Positions 23,946-35,416 are shown, counted from the first letter of the stretch. The stretch: 64,000 bases of DNA from Amphiura filiformis (GCF_039555335.1 NC_092629.1:7301432-7365431); one strand, 5' to 3'. Notes: a model not told the origin generated them from the letters alone. Program-made: numbers and translations.

Positions 23946-24980
23946 GAGAATAAATTATATCGTGATTAAATTATGATGTGGAAACCAAATTGGTTAAAAT
24001 ACCATCCCAACTACAACCATGGCCAAAATGTGTTGGGACACTTATGGAAAACGTACACTATAGTATGACCTTATTTCCGTTATTATTAACGTGATAAAGT
24101 GGAGGTTTCTTTGGTGTCAAGCCTAAACACTTTCCTAACACCCCAACCCACCCCCTACCCCACCAATCAATGTTGGGTGCCACAAGGCTCGTGTGACCAA
24201 AAAAGTTGAATTCAACATTGATCGGGGGAGTGGGGGGCTTATTTACATTACCCTATCAAACCGTCCCAACACTTATGGCCAGCATTGTCTCTAAGGTACA
24301 AAACATCAAATTTTAAAATGTGTGTTTTGGCCCATATCTCCTCAACCATAGCTTGGATTTTCCTCAAATTTTACATGAAAACGGAGAAACTATTTATCTT
24401 TTCACTTATATAAAAATTATTGCATTTTCCTCATGTGATTTAGGGATACGGTCACGTTTTATACGCAATATCATGTATTTTACAGTGCGTTCTGAACATT
24501 ATTAGCCTATGCCAACTACGTATTTTATGTAAAATGACGTTTTATTTTGAAAGAGTAGTGATTTAATCGCCAGAAATACATGATATTTGTTGACAGGAAT
24601 TGATTGAAGTCTTTTAAAAGAGTGATTTTGGGAAAAAAATACTTAAAATTTAAAAAAAAGCTAATTTTTAGACAAAAAAAACCCCAAACCTTAATCATTT
24701 TCATCGTTTGCATCAAAAATGTATGTGGTATTTGCAACGAGTATATCGTGTAAATATAATCATAGTCGGCAGGAGTAGGCTTAAATTACATTTTATGACT
24801 GAAATTTATTAAAGCGCTTTCAAAGAAACTTATAGTAAGTATAGAAAGTAAAATATAGGTAGACATACAGAAAAAAAGAAGGACGGACATTGGCAAAAAT
24901 TAATAGAACGACGAATATAATATGATGAAGGATATTGTAAAATAATAAAAAAAGAAAAGAAAAAGAAATCTAAATAAATT

Positions 24981-25046
24981 CAGGGCTCGAACCCGTGTCC
25001 ACTCGCCTGTGGCAGATGCCGTATCCATTCGCCAACAGAGCTGTGT
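24981..25046 (-). other. tRNA-like sequence (Arg-type), left palindrome arm
   Basis: Read on the minus strand it begins CAGCTCTG, has an A box TGGCGAATGGATACGGC and a B box GGTTCGAGCC at tRNA spacing. The start resembles arginine tRNA (CUCUGUGGCGCAAUGGAUA). The acceptor arm does not close properly and the anticodon arm is weak, so it is a pol III promoter-like relic rather than a tRNA gene. Confidence 0.55.
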
Positions 25047-25550
25047 AACTTCAACAGGCTTAAACTATAATATAATGCTATTCAACATGCATGTATATAA
25101 ATATCGCTCTACACACGATATACAGTCCAAAAAATACATTTTTCGGCATTTGTTTCATTAACTGAATATTTATCATACAGCAGGTGTTGGCTGACATTGT
25201 GCTTCACATTTAGTTCAGTTTTTGTCCGGGATAAATGACTACGGGACAAAATCGGACGGTATACACGTCGTTAAAGAGTAAAGAATTTTAATATAATATT
25301 ACTTTCTTTTTCTTTTTTCATTCGTGTATATCGTTCGTTTTTGTCCCAAATTCATTTTACCCTGGCCCAAAACTGAAATATATGTGGAGCACAAATGTCA
25401 GCCAACACCTGCTATATGATAAATATTCAGTTAATGAAACAAATGCCGTAAAAGTGTGATTTGTTTGACTGTTTATCGTCCGTAGAGCGATATTTATATA
25501 CATGCATCTTGAATAGCATTATATTACAGTTTAAGCCTGTTAAAGTAATA

Positions 25551-25615
25551 CAGCTCTGTGGTCCAATGGATACGGCATCTGCCACAGGCACAGTGGACAC
25601 GGGTTCGAGCCCCTG
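25551..25615 (+). other. tRNA-like sequence (Arg-type), right palindrome arm
   Basis: Mirror of the minus-strand copy in the left arm: CAGCTCTGTGG, A box GGTCCAATGGATACGGC, B box GGTTCGAGCC. Together the two copies point outward from the palindrome centre. Confidence 0.55.
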
Positions 25616-27102
25616 AATTTATTTATATATCTTTTTCTTTTCTTTTTTGTTATTATTTTACAATATCCTTCATCATATTATATTCGTCGTTCTAATAAAA
25701 TAAAAAATAACATAGCACATAAAAAAAAAGTAATTATCATAATATTACACATAATTTCTAAATTAGAATTTCATCATCTTCAGAAGATAGCAAACTTTTA
25801 TTCCTTTATTTGTTTTTTGATCACGAGATGTTGTGATAACTTTTATTTTCTTCTATAGCTGTAATGTGACATTTTAATTGGTGGAAACAATAATTTTCCA
25901 TTTTAAAACCCAAGTTTTTGACAGTTAAAGTGACGAATAGTGAACTTAGACAGGGCCAAAATATCGTTTAAAGACAATTTAAGTGACCAGTCCCTAAATT
26001 TCAAATGTAGCCATCCAAAATTTTTTTGATAAAGCCACATGATAAGATCTCTAACTGCTCCAAATTTGGTGTCAATATCATATTTACTTTTTGAGTTATA
26101 AGCAAAAAACTGAAATTAGATGATTTTTTTCAACTTTTCAAATACAACCATGGCCAAAATGTGTTGGGACACTTATGGAAAACGTACACTATAGTATGAC
26201 CTTATTTCCGTTATTATTAACGTGATAAAGTGGAGGTTTCTTTGGTGTCAAGCCTAAACACTTTCCTAACACTAACCCTCCCCTTCAATCAATGTTGGGT
26301 GCCACAAGGCTCGTGTGACCAAAAAAAGTCGAATTCAACATTGATCGGGGAGTGGGGGCTTATTTACATTACCCTATCAAACCGTCCCAACACTTATGGC
26401 CAGCATTGTCTCTAAGGTACAAAAATCAAATTTTAAAATGTGTGTTTTGGCCCATATCTCCTCAACCATAGCTTGGATTTTCCTCAAATTTTACATGAAA
26501 ACGGAGAAACTATTTATCTTTTCACTTAAATAAAAATTATTGCATTTTCCTCATGTGATTTAGGGATACGGTCACGTTTTATACGCAATATCATGTATTT
26601 TACAGTGCGTTCTGAACATTATTATAGCCTATGCCAACTACGTATCTTGCTTAAAATGACGTTTTATTTTGAAAGAGTAGTGATTTAATCGCCAGAAATA
26701 CATGATATTTGTTGACAGGAATTGATTGAAGTCTTTTAAAAGAGTGATTTTGGGAAAAAAAATACTTAAAATTTAAAAAAAAGCTAATTTTTAGACAAAA
26801 AAAAACCAAACCTTAATCATTTTCATCGTTTGCATCAAAAATGTATGTGGTATTTGCAACGAGTATATCGTGTAAATATAATCATAGTCGGCAGGAGTAG
26901 GCTTAAATTACATTTTATGACTGAAATTTATTAAAGCGCTTTCAAAGAAACTTATAGTAAGTATAGAAAGTAAAATATAGGTAGACATACAGAAAAAAAG
27001 AAGGACGGACATTGGCAAAAATTAATAGAACGACGAATATAATATGATGAAGGATATTGTAAAATAATAAAAAAAGAAAAAAAAAAGAAATCTAAATAAA
27101 TT

Positions 27103-27170
27103 CAGGGCTCGAACCCGTGTCCACTCGCCTGTGGCAGATGCGTATCCATTCATGCTTAACAGAGCTTGTG
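27103..27170 (-). other. tRNA-like sequence, second array unit, left arm
   Basis: Same tRNA-like block as at 24,981-25,046; B box intact (GGTTCGAGCC), A-box side damaged by a few inserted bases. Confidence 0.45.
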
Positions 27171-27678
27171 TAACTTCAACAGGCTTAAACTATAATATAA
27201 TGCTATTCAACATGCATGTATATAAATATACGCTCTACACACGATATACAGTCCAAAAAAATACATTTTTACGGCATTTGTTTCATTAACTGAATATTTA
27301 TCATACAGCAGGTGTTGGCTGACATTGTGCTCCACATTTAGTTCAGTTTTTGTCCGGGATAAATGACTACGGACAAAATCGGACGGTATACACGCCTCTT
27401 TAAAGAGTAAAGAATTTTAATATAATATTACTTTCTTTTTCTTTTTACAAGCGTGTATATCGTTCGCTTTTGTCCCAAAATCATTTTACCCGCCCAAAAC
27501 TGAAATATATGTGGAGCACCAATGTCAGCCAACACCTGCTATATGATAAATATTCAGTTAATGAAACAAATGCCGTAAAAGTGTGATTTGTTTGACTGTT
27601 TATCGTCCGTAGAGCGTATATTTATATACATGCATCTTGAATAGCATTATATTACAGTTTAAGCCTGTTAAAGTAATA

Positions 27679-27743
27679 CAGCTCTGTGGTCCAATGGATA
27701 CGGCATCTGCCACAGGCACAGTGGACACGGGTTCGAGCCCCTG
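27679..27743 (+). other. tRNA-like sequence, second array unit, right arm
   Basis: Identical in the readable core to 25,551-25,615, with both A and B boxes. Confidence 0.5.
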
Positions 27744-28685
27744 AATTTATTTATATATCTTTTCTTTTCTTTTTGTTATTATTTTACAATATCCTTCATC
27801 ATATTATATTCGCTGCTCTATTAATATAAAAAAAATAACATAGCACATAAAAAAAGTAATTATCATAATATTACACATAATTTCTAAATTAGAATTTCAT
27901 CATCTTCAGAAGATAGCAAACTTTTATTCCTTTATTTGTTTTTTGATCACGAGATGTTGTGATAACTTTTATTTTCTTCTATAGCTGTAATGTGACATTT
28001 TAATTGGTGGAAACAATAATTTTCCATTTTAAAACCCAAGTTTTTGACAGTTAAAGTGACGAATAGTGAACTTAGACAGGGCCAAAATATCGTTTAAAGA
28101 CAATTTAAGTGACCAGTCCCTAAATTTCAAATGTAGCCATCCAAAATTTTTTGATAAAGCCACATGATAAGATCTCTAACTGCTCCAAATTTGGTATCAA
28201 TATCATATTTACTTTTTGAAAAAAAAGAAAAAAACTGAAATTAGATGATTTTTTTCAACTTTTCAAATACAACCATGGCCAAAATGTGTTGGGACACTTA
28301 TGGAAAACGTACACTATAGTATGACCTTATTTCCGTTATTATTAACGTGATAAAGTGGAGGTTTCTTTGGTGTCAAGCCTAAACACTTTCCTAACACCCC
28401 AACCCTCCCCTTCCCCACCAATCAATGTTGGGTGCCACAAGGCTCGTGTGACCAAAAAGTCGAATTCAACATTGATCGGGGAGTGGGGGGCTTATTTACA
28501 TTACCCTATCAAACCGTCCCAACACTTATGGCCAGCATTGTAGGTGATTATGACCAACATTTTTTACCCTTGAATAATAAACAATTGCGTGGAATTAGTT
28601 CTGTACGTATGGGGTTTAAACCTCTCACGTCAGTTGGTATGGAATGACCCCACCCCCCAATGGAATGACCCCTCCTGTCTCTTAC

Positions 28686-28886
28686 CTTTGAGAGAATCAA
28701 CAAGTACATCTGTCTCCTGGGCGGGATGTCCGGCGTTGTACCGCCTAATAGGAGAGGTGACGACGGTGTGGACGAAAACGGACTCTCTCGGTACAGCTCC
28801 GATGCTAGCGTGTTCCAATATTCCAGGCAGATCTTGAAGATCTCGGTTTCCTCAACTTCGGAGATTAAGATCAGGTACTGGTGTGC
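28686..28886 (-). CDS. XPO1: XPO1 exon 9, residues 350-416
   Basis: 201 nt, phase 0. AHQYLILISEVEETEIFKIC through ELYRESPFSS to PPRRQMYLLILSK. It is one codon longer than human in the variable SSTPSSPLLLGG loop. Donor AAG|GTAAGA. Confidence 0.96.
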
Positions 28887-29169
28887 CTGGGGATGACAAG
28901 TCATGTGATGTTGGTTAGAGCTAAAAATGTAGTTCAAGAGACATTCAAATCTCTCCTAGAATGCTCACCTAGATCTCCTCTTGTGAACATTAAATTAGGG
29001 GAAGGTTTGTGGCTAAACCATTGAACCATGTGATCTTAATGTTCAATGTAAAATTTTAACTACTGTTTTACACTCATACTCCCACAAATTTGCATTGAAG
29101 ATATCTTGTTTCATTTACTTAAGACATATTGTCACAGACTTATCCTGCCATCAACTCTCCTCGACTTAA

Positions 29170-29255
29170 GTACCCTGTGATTCCGTCCTGTCGGGATTTG
29201 AACATGTGATCCCAGGTTTAAAAGTCAAGCAGGTTAGCGTTATAGACCAAAAGAG
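29170..29255 (-). other. tRNA-derived SINE-like fragment (minus)
   Basis: B box GTTCAAATCCCG and a poor A-box region on the minus strand; similar to other tRNA-derived SINE remnants. Confidence 0.35.
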
Positions 29256-29493
29256 GACTTCCCCATGTTATAGACCAGACAGCAAAGTCCTCATTTTGTC
29301 TATACAATAGTGCACTCAACTATCCCAGGATCGAGTCTCGGCATGACTGAGTCACAGGGAACTTCACGGAGCTTCGCAAGTCCTCGCCAAGTAATACAGA
29401 TTTACTACAGGGACCCTAGTCTACCAAAATGGTATTCGTAACTTAAGAACGGTTACTAGAGTTACGAAGGGTTTTAAAAGTTTTAGTGAAATG

Positions 29494-29758
29494 TGCTATT
29501 CCATTTAAAATCCATTCTCCTTCTGTGGAAGATTTAGCTTAAGTCTTCCACAGCAGATGCAAAAGTTTCAAATAGAATAGACAATTGGGTAACTTCCTTT
29601 TGAAATACTCCATTTGTGGAAGATATAGGTAAAGGGGGAGTATAGGTTTCAAAATGATTAACTCTGACCAATTACATTTGAAAAACATACTCACCCTGTG
29701 GAAGATATTTCCAAAAAATCTTCCACAGGGGTAATGTGGATTTGAAATGGAATAGCCC
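29494..29758. mobile_element. CTATTCCA-type MITE copy in intron 8
   Basis: GTGCTATTCCATTTAAAATC left end, GATTTGAAATGGAATAGCCC right end, 265 bp; closest relative in the window is the 4,688 copy. Confidence 0.8.
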
Positions 29759-29787
29759 AATACACCCCAGGTTCTAAATTTTGTTAC

Positions 29788-29946
29788 CTCCAGTAAAATG
29801 TCATGCAGGTCTGGCTTCTTCTCAATCAGCCTGACGTACTCCTTGAAGAAGGTGCAGAGAAATAAACTGAGATTCTGAATGAAGTTCTGCTCGTCGTCCT
29901 TCCCCACGGCATAGGCTTGCTTGATATTGGTATTTAATGGCAGCAT
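29788..29946 (-). CDS. XPO1: XPO1 exon 8, residues 297-349
   Basis: 159 nt, phase 0. Runs MLPLNTNIKQAYAVGKDDEQ to DILLE. NFIQNLSLFLCTFFKE is the conserved core. Acceptor TATTGCAG, donor GAG|GTAACA. A CTATTCCA-type MITE ends about 30 bp beyond the donor (29,758). Confidence 0.96.
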
Positions 29947-31254
29947 CTGCAATAGCAATTGATAAAATTAATTGTCAATGATTGATAAAATTATTTGTCA
30001 TCAGCTAGCTAATGAAAGCTATCACTTTTGTATTTTATTTATCTACTGTTATTTGCAATGGTACAAAACATCGCTGTTCATAGCCTTGGAAATCAAGATC
30101 AGATCACTTCCGCTACGGTCGCTACCACCACAACCCTTGCTGCGAGTCATGTCTGTACTTAAGAGCTCTTGAACATAATTTTTTAGAAGTGGCTCTATAC
30201 CTCAAAAAATAGATTTTTCTGATATTTTGTGCAATGATGCATGTTAGGGTGTTGACTACTTGTGTCACTAAAAAAAATTCAAAAATCGGCTCGTTGCCAT
30301 GGAAACGGCCAAAACCCAGATTAAGTCATTTTGGGCCAAATTGGCAGTGAAATTAGTTAAAAAACATGTTATTTCAAGTGTTACGCTGCAACTAAGCCAT
30401 ATAATGCTGGTACATTACATTAAGTTCTTGTGAAAGGACATCTATTCATCTGATGATCAGCATATTTAGAGGTCAATAAGTTATTCTTAAGGGTACGTGC
30501 AGAGCCCATCTGTCAGGTGTATACACTTTTTCATAAAATGTCATTTTAGCACCTAAAATATCATCATGAAAATCAACAACCCGGTGTTGCCAGGAATTTG
30601 TCCATTCTAGTGTGGGTAGTATAAGCTAGGTACTTTACATTTTAGTAAAAATCAGCTTGGGCAAATGTTACTTCTAAATACAGTGTTGCCAGAAAAACCG
30701 GTATTTTTGCAAATTGACATTTTGTCAAATTACGCCTTTTTGTCACAATTTTGTGCATTTTGACAAATATTTTCCTTCAAGGTGAATCCAAACAACACAT
30801 TTTCGTCTTTGTAAATATCTAAATACTGAAAATTCAATTAGTGTTGCCAGAGTTCTTGATAAAACACCCACTATTAGTATTTTACTGATAGTATGATTTG
30901 TTGTTGATGGTTTGATTGGGAAATGCTTATTTATAATTTTCATACATCGAATGTACATAGTATAGATTGTTATATGAATGTTTAAACACCTGAGCACAAA
31001 GTAAGTGTTGCCAGAATTCTTGATAAAACACCCAAAATCATAATGCCATGATCCAGTCCTCTCACGCTAAAGTTGACAATGTCAAAATTTGGTTTACTAT
31101 CATCAATAGCTTGTCCTAAAAAGCGTATTCAAATTTTAAAAACCCCACGGTTCTAGTATTATCTAGTACAGAGTTATAGTCAGGGTAATTATGGGTATTA
31201 ATTTTGTTCTTTGTTTTCTATTGAATTTTGAACTGGTCACTCAAACCTTACTGG

Positions 31255-32489
31255 ACTGGATCAATAATAATCAAAAATATTGATATCAATTTCAGCAATA
31301 ATGAAAAAATATATAAATATCGTTATCAATAATAAACAAAAATATTATCATCAATATCAAAAATATTAACATCAATAATAATCAAAATTATTAACATCAA
31401 TATCAATAATTATCAAAAATATTAATATTAATATCAATATAATCAAAAATATTAATATCAAAAATAATCAAAAATATAAATATCAATTTCAATAATAATC
31501 AAGAATATTAATATCAATATCAATAATAATCAAAAATATTAATATCAATATCAATAATAATCAAAACTATTAATATCGATATCAATATCAATAATAATCA
31601 AAAATATTTATATGTCATATGAATAATAATCAAAACTATTAATATGAATAATAATCAAAAATATATATCAATATCAATAATAATCAAAAATATTAATATC
31701 AAAAATATTAATATCAATAATAATCAAAAATATTGATATCAATTTCAGTAATAATTAAAAAATATATAAATATTAATATCAATATCAAATATAATCAAAA
31801 ATGATATCAATTTCAGTAATAATTAAAAAAATATATATATATCGTTTTTCAATAATAAACAAAAACATTGACATCAATAATATCAATAATAATCAAAAAT
31901 ATTAACATCAATATCAATAATTATCAAAAATATTAATATTAATATCAAAAATAATCAAAAATATAAATATCAATTTAAATAATAATCAAGAATATTAATA
32001 TCAATATCAATAATAATCAAAATATTAATATCTATATCAATAATAATGAGAAATATTAATATCAAAATCAATAATGATCAAATATATTAACATCAATATC
32101 AATAAAAAATCAAAAATATTAATATCAATATCAATAATAAGCAAAATATTAATATCAATAATAATCAAAAATAGTAATACTAATATCAATTTTAAAATAT
32201 TAAGATTTTGATATTGTTGATATTGATATTAATATTTTTGATTATTATTGATATTAATATTTTGCTTATTATTGATATTAATATTAATATTTTGCTTATT
32301 ATTGATATTGATACTAATATATTTGTCATTATTGATTTTGATATTAATATTTTTCATTATTATTGATGTATTAATATTTTGATTATTATTGATATTGATA
32401 GTTTTGTTTATTAGTGTTATTGATATTGGTATTAATATTTTTAAATATTATTGATATATTGATGTGAATATTTTTGATTATTATTGATA
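31255..32489. repeat. AT-rich degenerate array, itself inverted
   Basis: About 1.2 kb of AATATCAATAATAATCAAAA-type repeats, period near 30 with variation. From about 32,205 the same repeat runs in the opposite orientation, so the array can fold on itself. Related shorter stretches follow at 33,075-33,280. Confidence 0.85.
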
Positions 32490-32493
32490 TTAA

Positions 32494-33070
32494 CCCTAGA
32501 ACTACGAAGTACCACCCCAAGATTTCTTATCCGTCATAAAAAAAATGCGCGCATTTACGCCTCGACCTAAACTAATCATAGATCCATCCTTTGCGCTCAT
32601 TTTAGTGTAAAAATTTTTACCAGCACCTTACCTGGGGGTAGGACCGGCTGTCAAAGATAACCATAGAGGGGGTGTTGGTGAGGGCCACCAATGGTTTCTA
32701 CAGTAAAATAAATTATTTTCATTTCGCTCATGTAAAATTATTATAAGCTATTGACTTTTTACTTGTTAGTTTGAGGAGAAAATTCGGTCAAATTGCATTT
32801 TTTGTAGAATTTTAGCCTAAAATCAATTTTGCCACTACTTTTGTAAATAGCTGAAATTTTCCAAATTTGCATGGGCGCCCTCACATTATGACGTCTGCGA
32901 CATTATATGAGAGGAATGTTTGTACTTATTGGTATCACTGGGGTAGAGGAGACCCATAGCTATACATTGATTCCAAATATAACGGTATATGAGCGTTTAT
33001 AATTGAAAATTAGGGGTTGCAACCCCCTTACGTAGTCCGTGTTACAAAATATGGCTCAGTAGTTCTAGGG
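32494..33070. mobile_element. piggyBac-like MITE with TTAA duplication
   Basis: 577 bp bounded by TTAA on both sides (32,490-32,493 and 33,071-33,074). Ends are perfect inverted repeats CCCTAGAACTAC. TTAA plus CCCTAGAA is the signature of piggyBac ends. No transposase ORF, so non-autonomous. It sits inside the AT array and interrupts it. Confidence 0.85.
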
Positions 33071-34348
33071 TTAATGTTAATATTTTTGATGATTGTTGAT
33101 AATGATGTTAATATATTTGATATTATTAATATTATTGATGATAGTAAACCAAATTAATGTTAATACATTTGATTATTATTTACATCGATTAAAATAGTTT
33201 TGATTAGTATTGATAATGATGTTAATAGACCTACATTGATATTATTATTAATATTGATGATAGTAAAAAAATTTGATGTTGGATCATGGCACATATAAAT
33301 ATATATATATATATATATATATGATTTTGGGTGTTTTATCAAGAACTCTGGCAGCACTTACTTTGTTCTCAGGTGTTTAAACATTCATATAACAATCTAT
33401 ACTATGTACATTCGATGTATGAAAATTAGAAATAAGCATTTCCTAACCAAACCATCAACACAAAATCACTAAAATGCTAATATTGGGTGTTTTATCAAGA
33501 ATTCTGGCAACACTAATTTTGAATTTTCAGTGTTTAGATATTTACAAAGACGAAAAAGTGTTGTTTGGATTCACCTTGAAGGAAAACATTTGTCAAAATG
33601 CAAAAAATTGTGACAAAAAGGCGTAATTTGACAAAATGTCAATTTGCAAAAATACCGGTTTTTCTGGCAACACTGTATTTAGAAGTAACATTTGCCCAAG
33701 CTGATTTTTATTAAAATGTAAAGTACCTAGCTTATACTACCCACACTAGAATGGACAAATTCCTGGGAACACCGGGTTGTTGATTTTCATGATGATATTT
33801 TAGGTGCTAAAATAACATTTTATGAAAAAGTGAAAATACACCTGTCAGATGGGCTCTGCACGTACCCTTAAGAATAACTTATTGACCTCTAAATATGCTG
33901 ATCATCAGATGAATAGATGTCCTTTCACAAGAACTTAATGCGATGTACCAGCAATATATGGCTTAGATACAGCGAGCACTTGAAATAACATGTTTTTTCA
34001 CTAATTTCACTGCCAATTTGGCCCAAAATGACAAAATCTGGGTTTTGGCCGTTTCCATGGCAACGAGCCGATTTTTGAATTTTTTTTAGTCACACAAGTA
34101 GTCAACACCCTAACATGCATCATTGCACAAAATATCAGAAAAATCTATTTTTTGAGGTATAGAGCCACTTCTAAAAAATTATGTTCAAGAGCTCTTAAGA
34201 CTGTGAATTACATCCAAACAACTACAGATGTTGTCAATTTAATTTTAGACTTTAGCCCTAGCAAATACCCAAGCAAGTTGCCATCGCTGGAAATTGGAAA
34301 AAAAAAACCAACAACAAAAAAGTCTCTAATATATTAAACTCAACCTAC

Positions 34349-34719
34349 CTGTTTAAGTTGTGTCATAGTAAGGGTAAACATGACAACAAATTGTTGTTCA
34401 TACTGGCTCACTGTCACTCCCGCTATCTCAGTCAACAAATTATTCAATCAATCAATCAATGATTACCTACCTGTTTAAGTTGTGTCATAGTAAGGGTAAA
34501 CATGACAACAAATTGTTGTTCATATTGGCTCACTGTCACTCCCGCTATCTCAGTCAACAAATTATTCAATCAATCAATCAATGATTACCTACCTGTTTAA
34601 GTTGTGTCATAGTAAGGGTAAACATGACAACAAATTGTTGTTCATACTGGCTCACTGTCACTCCCGCTATCTCAGTCAGACATTTCAAGGTTGTATTTGA
34701 ACATTGGAACATTCAAGAA
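34349..34719 (-). repeat. 122-bp tandem triplication of the 3' part of XPO1 exon 7
   Basis: The last part of exon 7 with its donor starts at 34,349, 34,471 and 34,593 (exact 122-bp spacing) and the copies are nearly identical. Only the 34,593 copy continues into the acceptor and the FLNVPMF codons. The other two are joined to a CAATCAATCAAT run and have an in-frame stop there, so they are not complete exons. Near-identity means the event is recent, or an assembly artefact. Confidence 0.9.
34593..34719 (-). CDS. XPO1: XPO1 exon 7, residues 254-296, frame broken by a 2-nt loss
   Basis: Acceptor CTCTACAG and donor CAG|GTAGGT are intact. The first seven codons read FLNVPMF, and the second part reads TLKCLTEIAGVTVSQYEQQF and on to QLKQ, but the two parts are in different frames because the exon is 127 nt instead of the 129 expected from the family. 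The loss maps to an AAA run just after the seventh codon. Read literally the frame meets TGA nine codons later. Either a consensus error or a real lesion. The last 94-97 nt of the exon plus its donor recur twice downstream. Confidence 0.9.
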
Positions 34720-34948
34720 CTGTAGAGAAAGAACAAAACACAAAATTGAAGCAGGTGGACTAGTAACTTGCACTTGTTTTCATGCTCTCTGTTTGACTTA
34801 TTTCAATTGCTTTGTTATTTTTCTAAGGATGTTTGACCCCAAATTCCTAAACACTTAAGAAAGTACCCAGTTTATGACACAGGACCATATAATATTTAGA
34901 GATAAAAGATAGGATTTTGTCTTGTGCCTATCCATATCATGTCATAAT

Positions 34949-35020
34949 GGATGGGCTGGCCAATATTTCGAGTAGTGGATGTGCCGGTATCCACTACTCG
35001 AAATATTGGCCAGTCCATCC
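34949..35020. repeat. Hairpin with 32-bp arms in intron 6
   Basis: Arms 34,949-34,980 and 34,989-35,020 pair with one mismatch over an 8-base loop. A weaker relative of the same sequence is at 35,150-35,250, in mirror form, so both are likely pieces of one fold-back family. Confidence 0.8.
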
Positions 35021-35272
35021 TAAAATGTTTGTGACAGTTTCGTTCACTTAAAACAACAGGGATGTCCTCACAAAACTTTTTTTTTCTGGAAAAAGCAGTT
35101 TTTCTTACAAAAAATAATAAGAAGAATGCTAATAAAATCTGACAGGATTTTGTCTTTGCCTATCCAATATCGTGTCATAATGAATGGACCGGACAGTATT
35201 CAAAATATTGGCCAGCCCATCCATTGTGATATGATATTGATAGGCAAAATCTATCTTTATTCTCTAAATATT

Positions 35273-35416
35273 GTGCTATTCGATCAAATCCATACACCCC
35301 TATATATGAAATGACCTTAATCTCCTACAAAGGGAGAGTGAATTTCAAATGGGGTTACCTGAATGGGAGATTAAGGCCATGTATTCCATAGGTGTATGGA
35401 TTTCAAATGGAATATC
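35273..35416. mobile_element. CTATTCCA-type MITE copy in intron 6
   Basis: GTGCTATTCGATCAAATCC left end and GGATTTCAAATGGAATATCC right end; shortened interior. Confidence 0.7.

Larger units (their letters stand above)
24900..25697. repeat. ~800-bp palindrome, first array unit
   Basis: The two arms (about 24,900-25,290 and 25,310-25,697) are inverted copies: the TTAGAACGACGAATATAA-type end, the tRNA-like block, the TATATAAATA block and the GGTGTTGGCTGACAT block recur in mirror order. The centre is near 25,300 and less conserved. Confidence 0.85.
27029..27822. repeat. ~800-bp palindrome, second array unit
   Basis: Second copy of the palindrome with the same order of blocks; differs from the first by small indels, mainly in A runs. 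Confidence 0.8.
24014..28540. mobile_element. 4.5-kb tandem array of a palindromic element flanked by TA
   Basis: A 264-274 bp block occurs three times (24,014-24,287; 26,145-26,408; 28,270-28,540), separated by two near-identical ~1.86-kb internal regions (periods 2,131 and 2,125 bp). The block has inverted ends (CAACCATGGCC... and ...GGCCAGCATTG), and TA sits at both outer edges, as for Tc1/mariner-style insertion. Each internal region contains a ~800-bp palindrome with tRNA-like sequences. No transposase is visible. It lies in XPO1 intron 9. Confidence 0.8.
30158..34199. mobile_element. 4.0-kb fold-back element with ~880-bp inverted arms
   Basis: Left arm 30,158-31,042 and right arm 33,321-34,199 are inverted copies with high identity and start with TTAAGAGCTCTTGAACAT. 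Each arm holds several copies of GTGTTGCCAGA-type motifs next to TTGATAAAACACCC. The 2.3-kb centre contains an AT-rich array and a piggyBac-like MITE. No coding capacity. It fills most of XPO1 intron 7, and the triplicated exon-7 fragments begin 150 bp away. Confidence 0.8.

Noticed and set aside
23594-23953. 119-codon plus-strand frame
   Set aside because: It is a by-product of a three-copy tandem repeat whose period is close to a multiple of three; it lies antisense in an XPO1 intron.
25551-25615. Functional tRNA-Arg gene
   Set aside because: A and B boxes are present but acceptor and anticodon stems do not pair well; it sits in a repeated palindrome.
24014-28540. LTR retrotransposon (TRIM) reading of the three direct repeats
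   Set aside because: The repeated block has inverted ends and TA flanks, not TG...CA ends with a 4-6 bp duplication, and no primer-binding site or polypurine tract is evident next to it.
33297-33322. (AT)n microsatellite as a regulatory site
   Set aside because: Short simple repeat at the edge of the fold-back arm with no other signal.
34349-34719. Repeat array resembling CRISPR
   Set aside because: The units are copies of an XPO1 exon in an animal genome, with no spacer variety and no cas genes.
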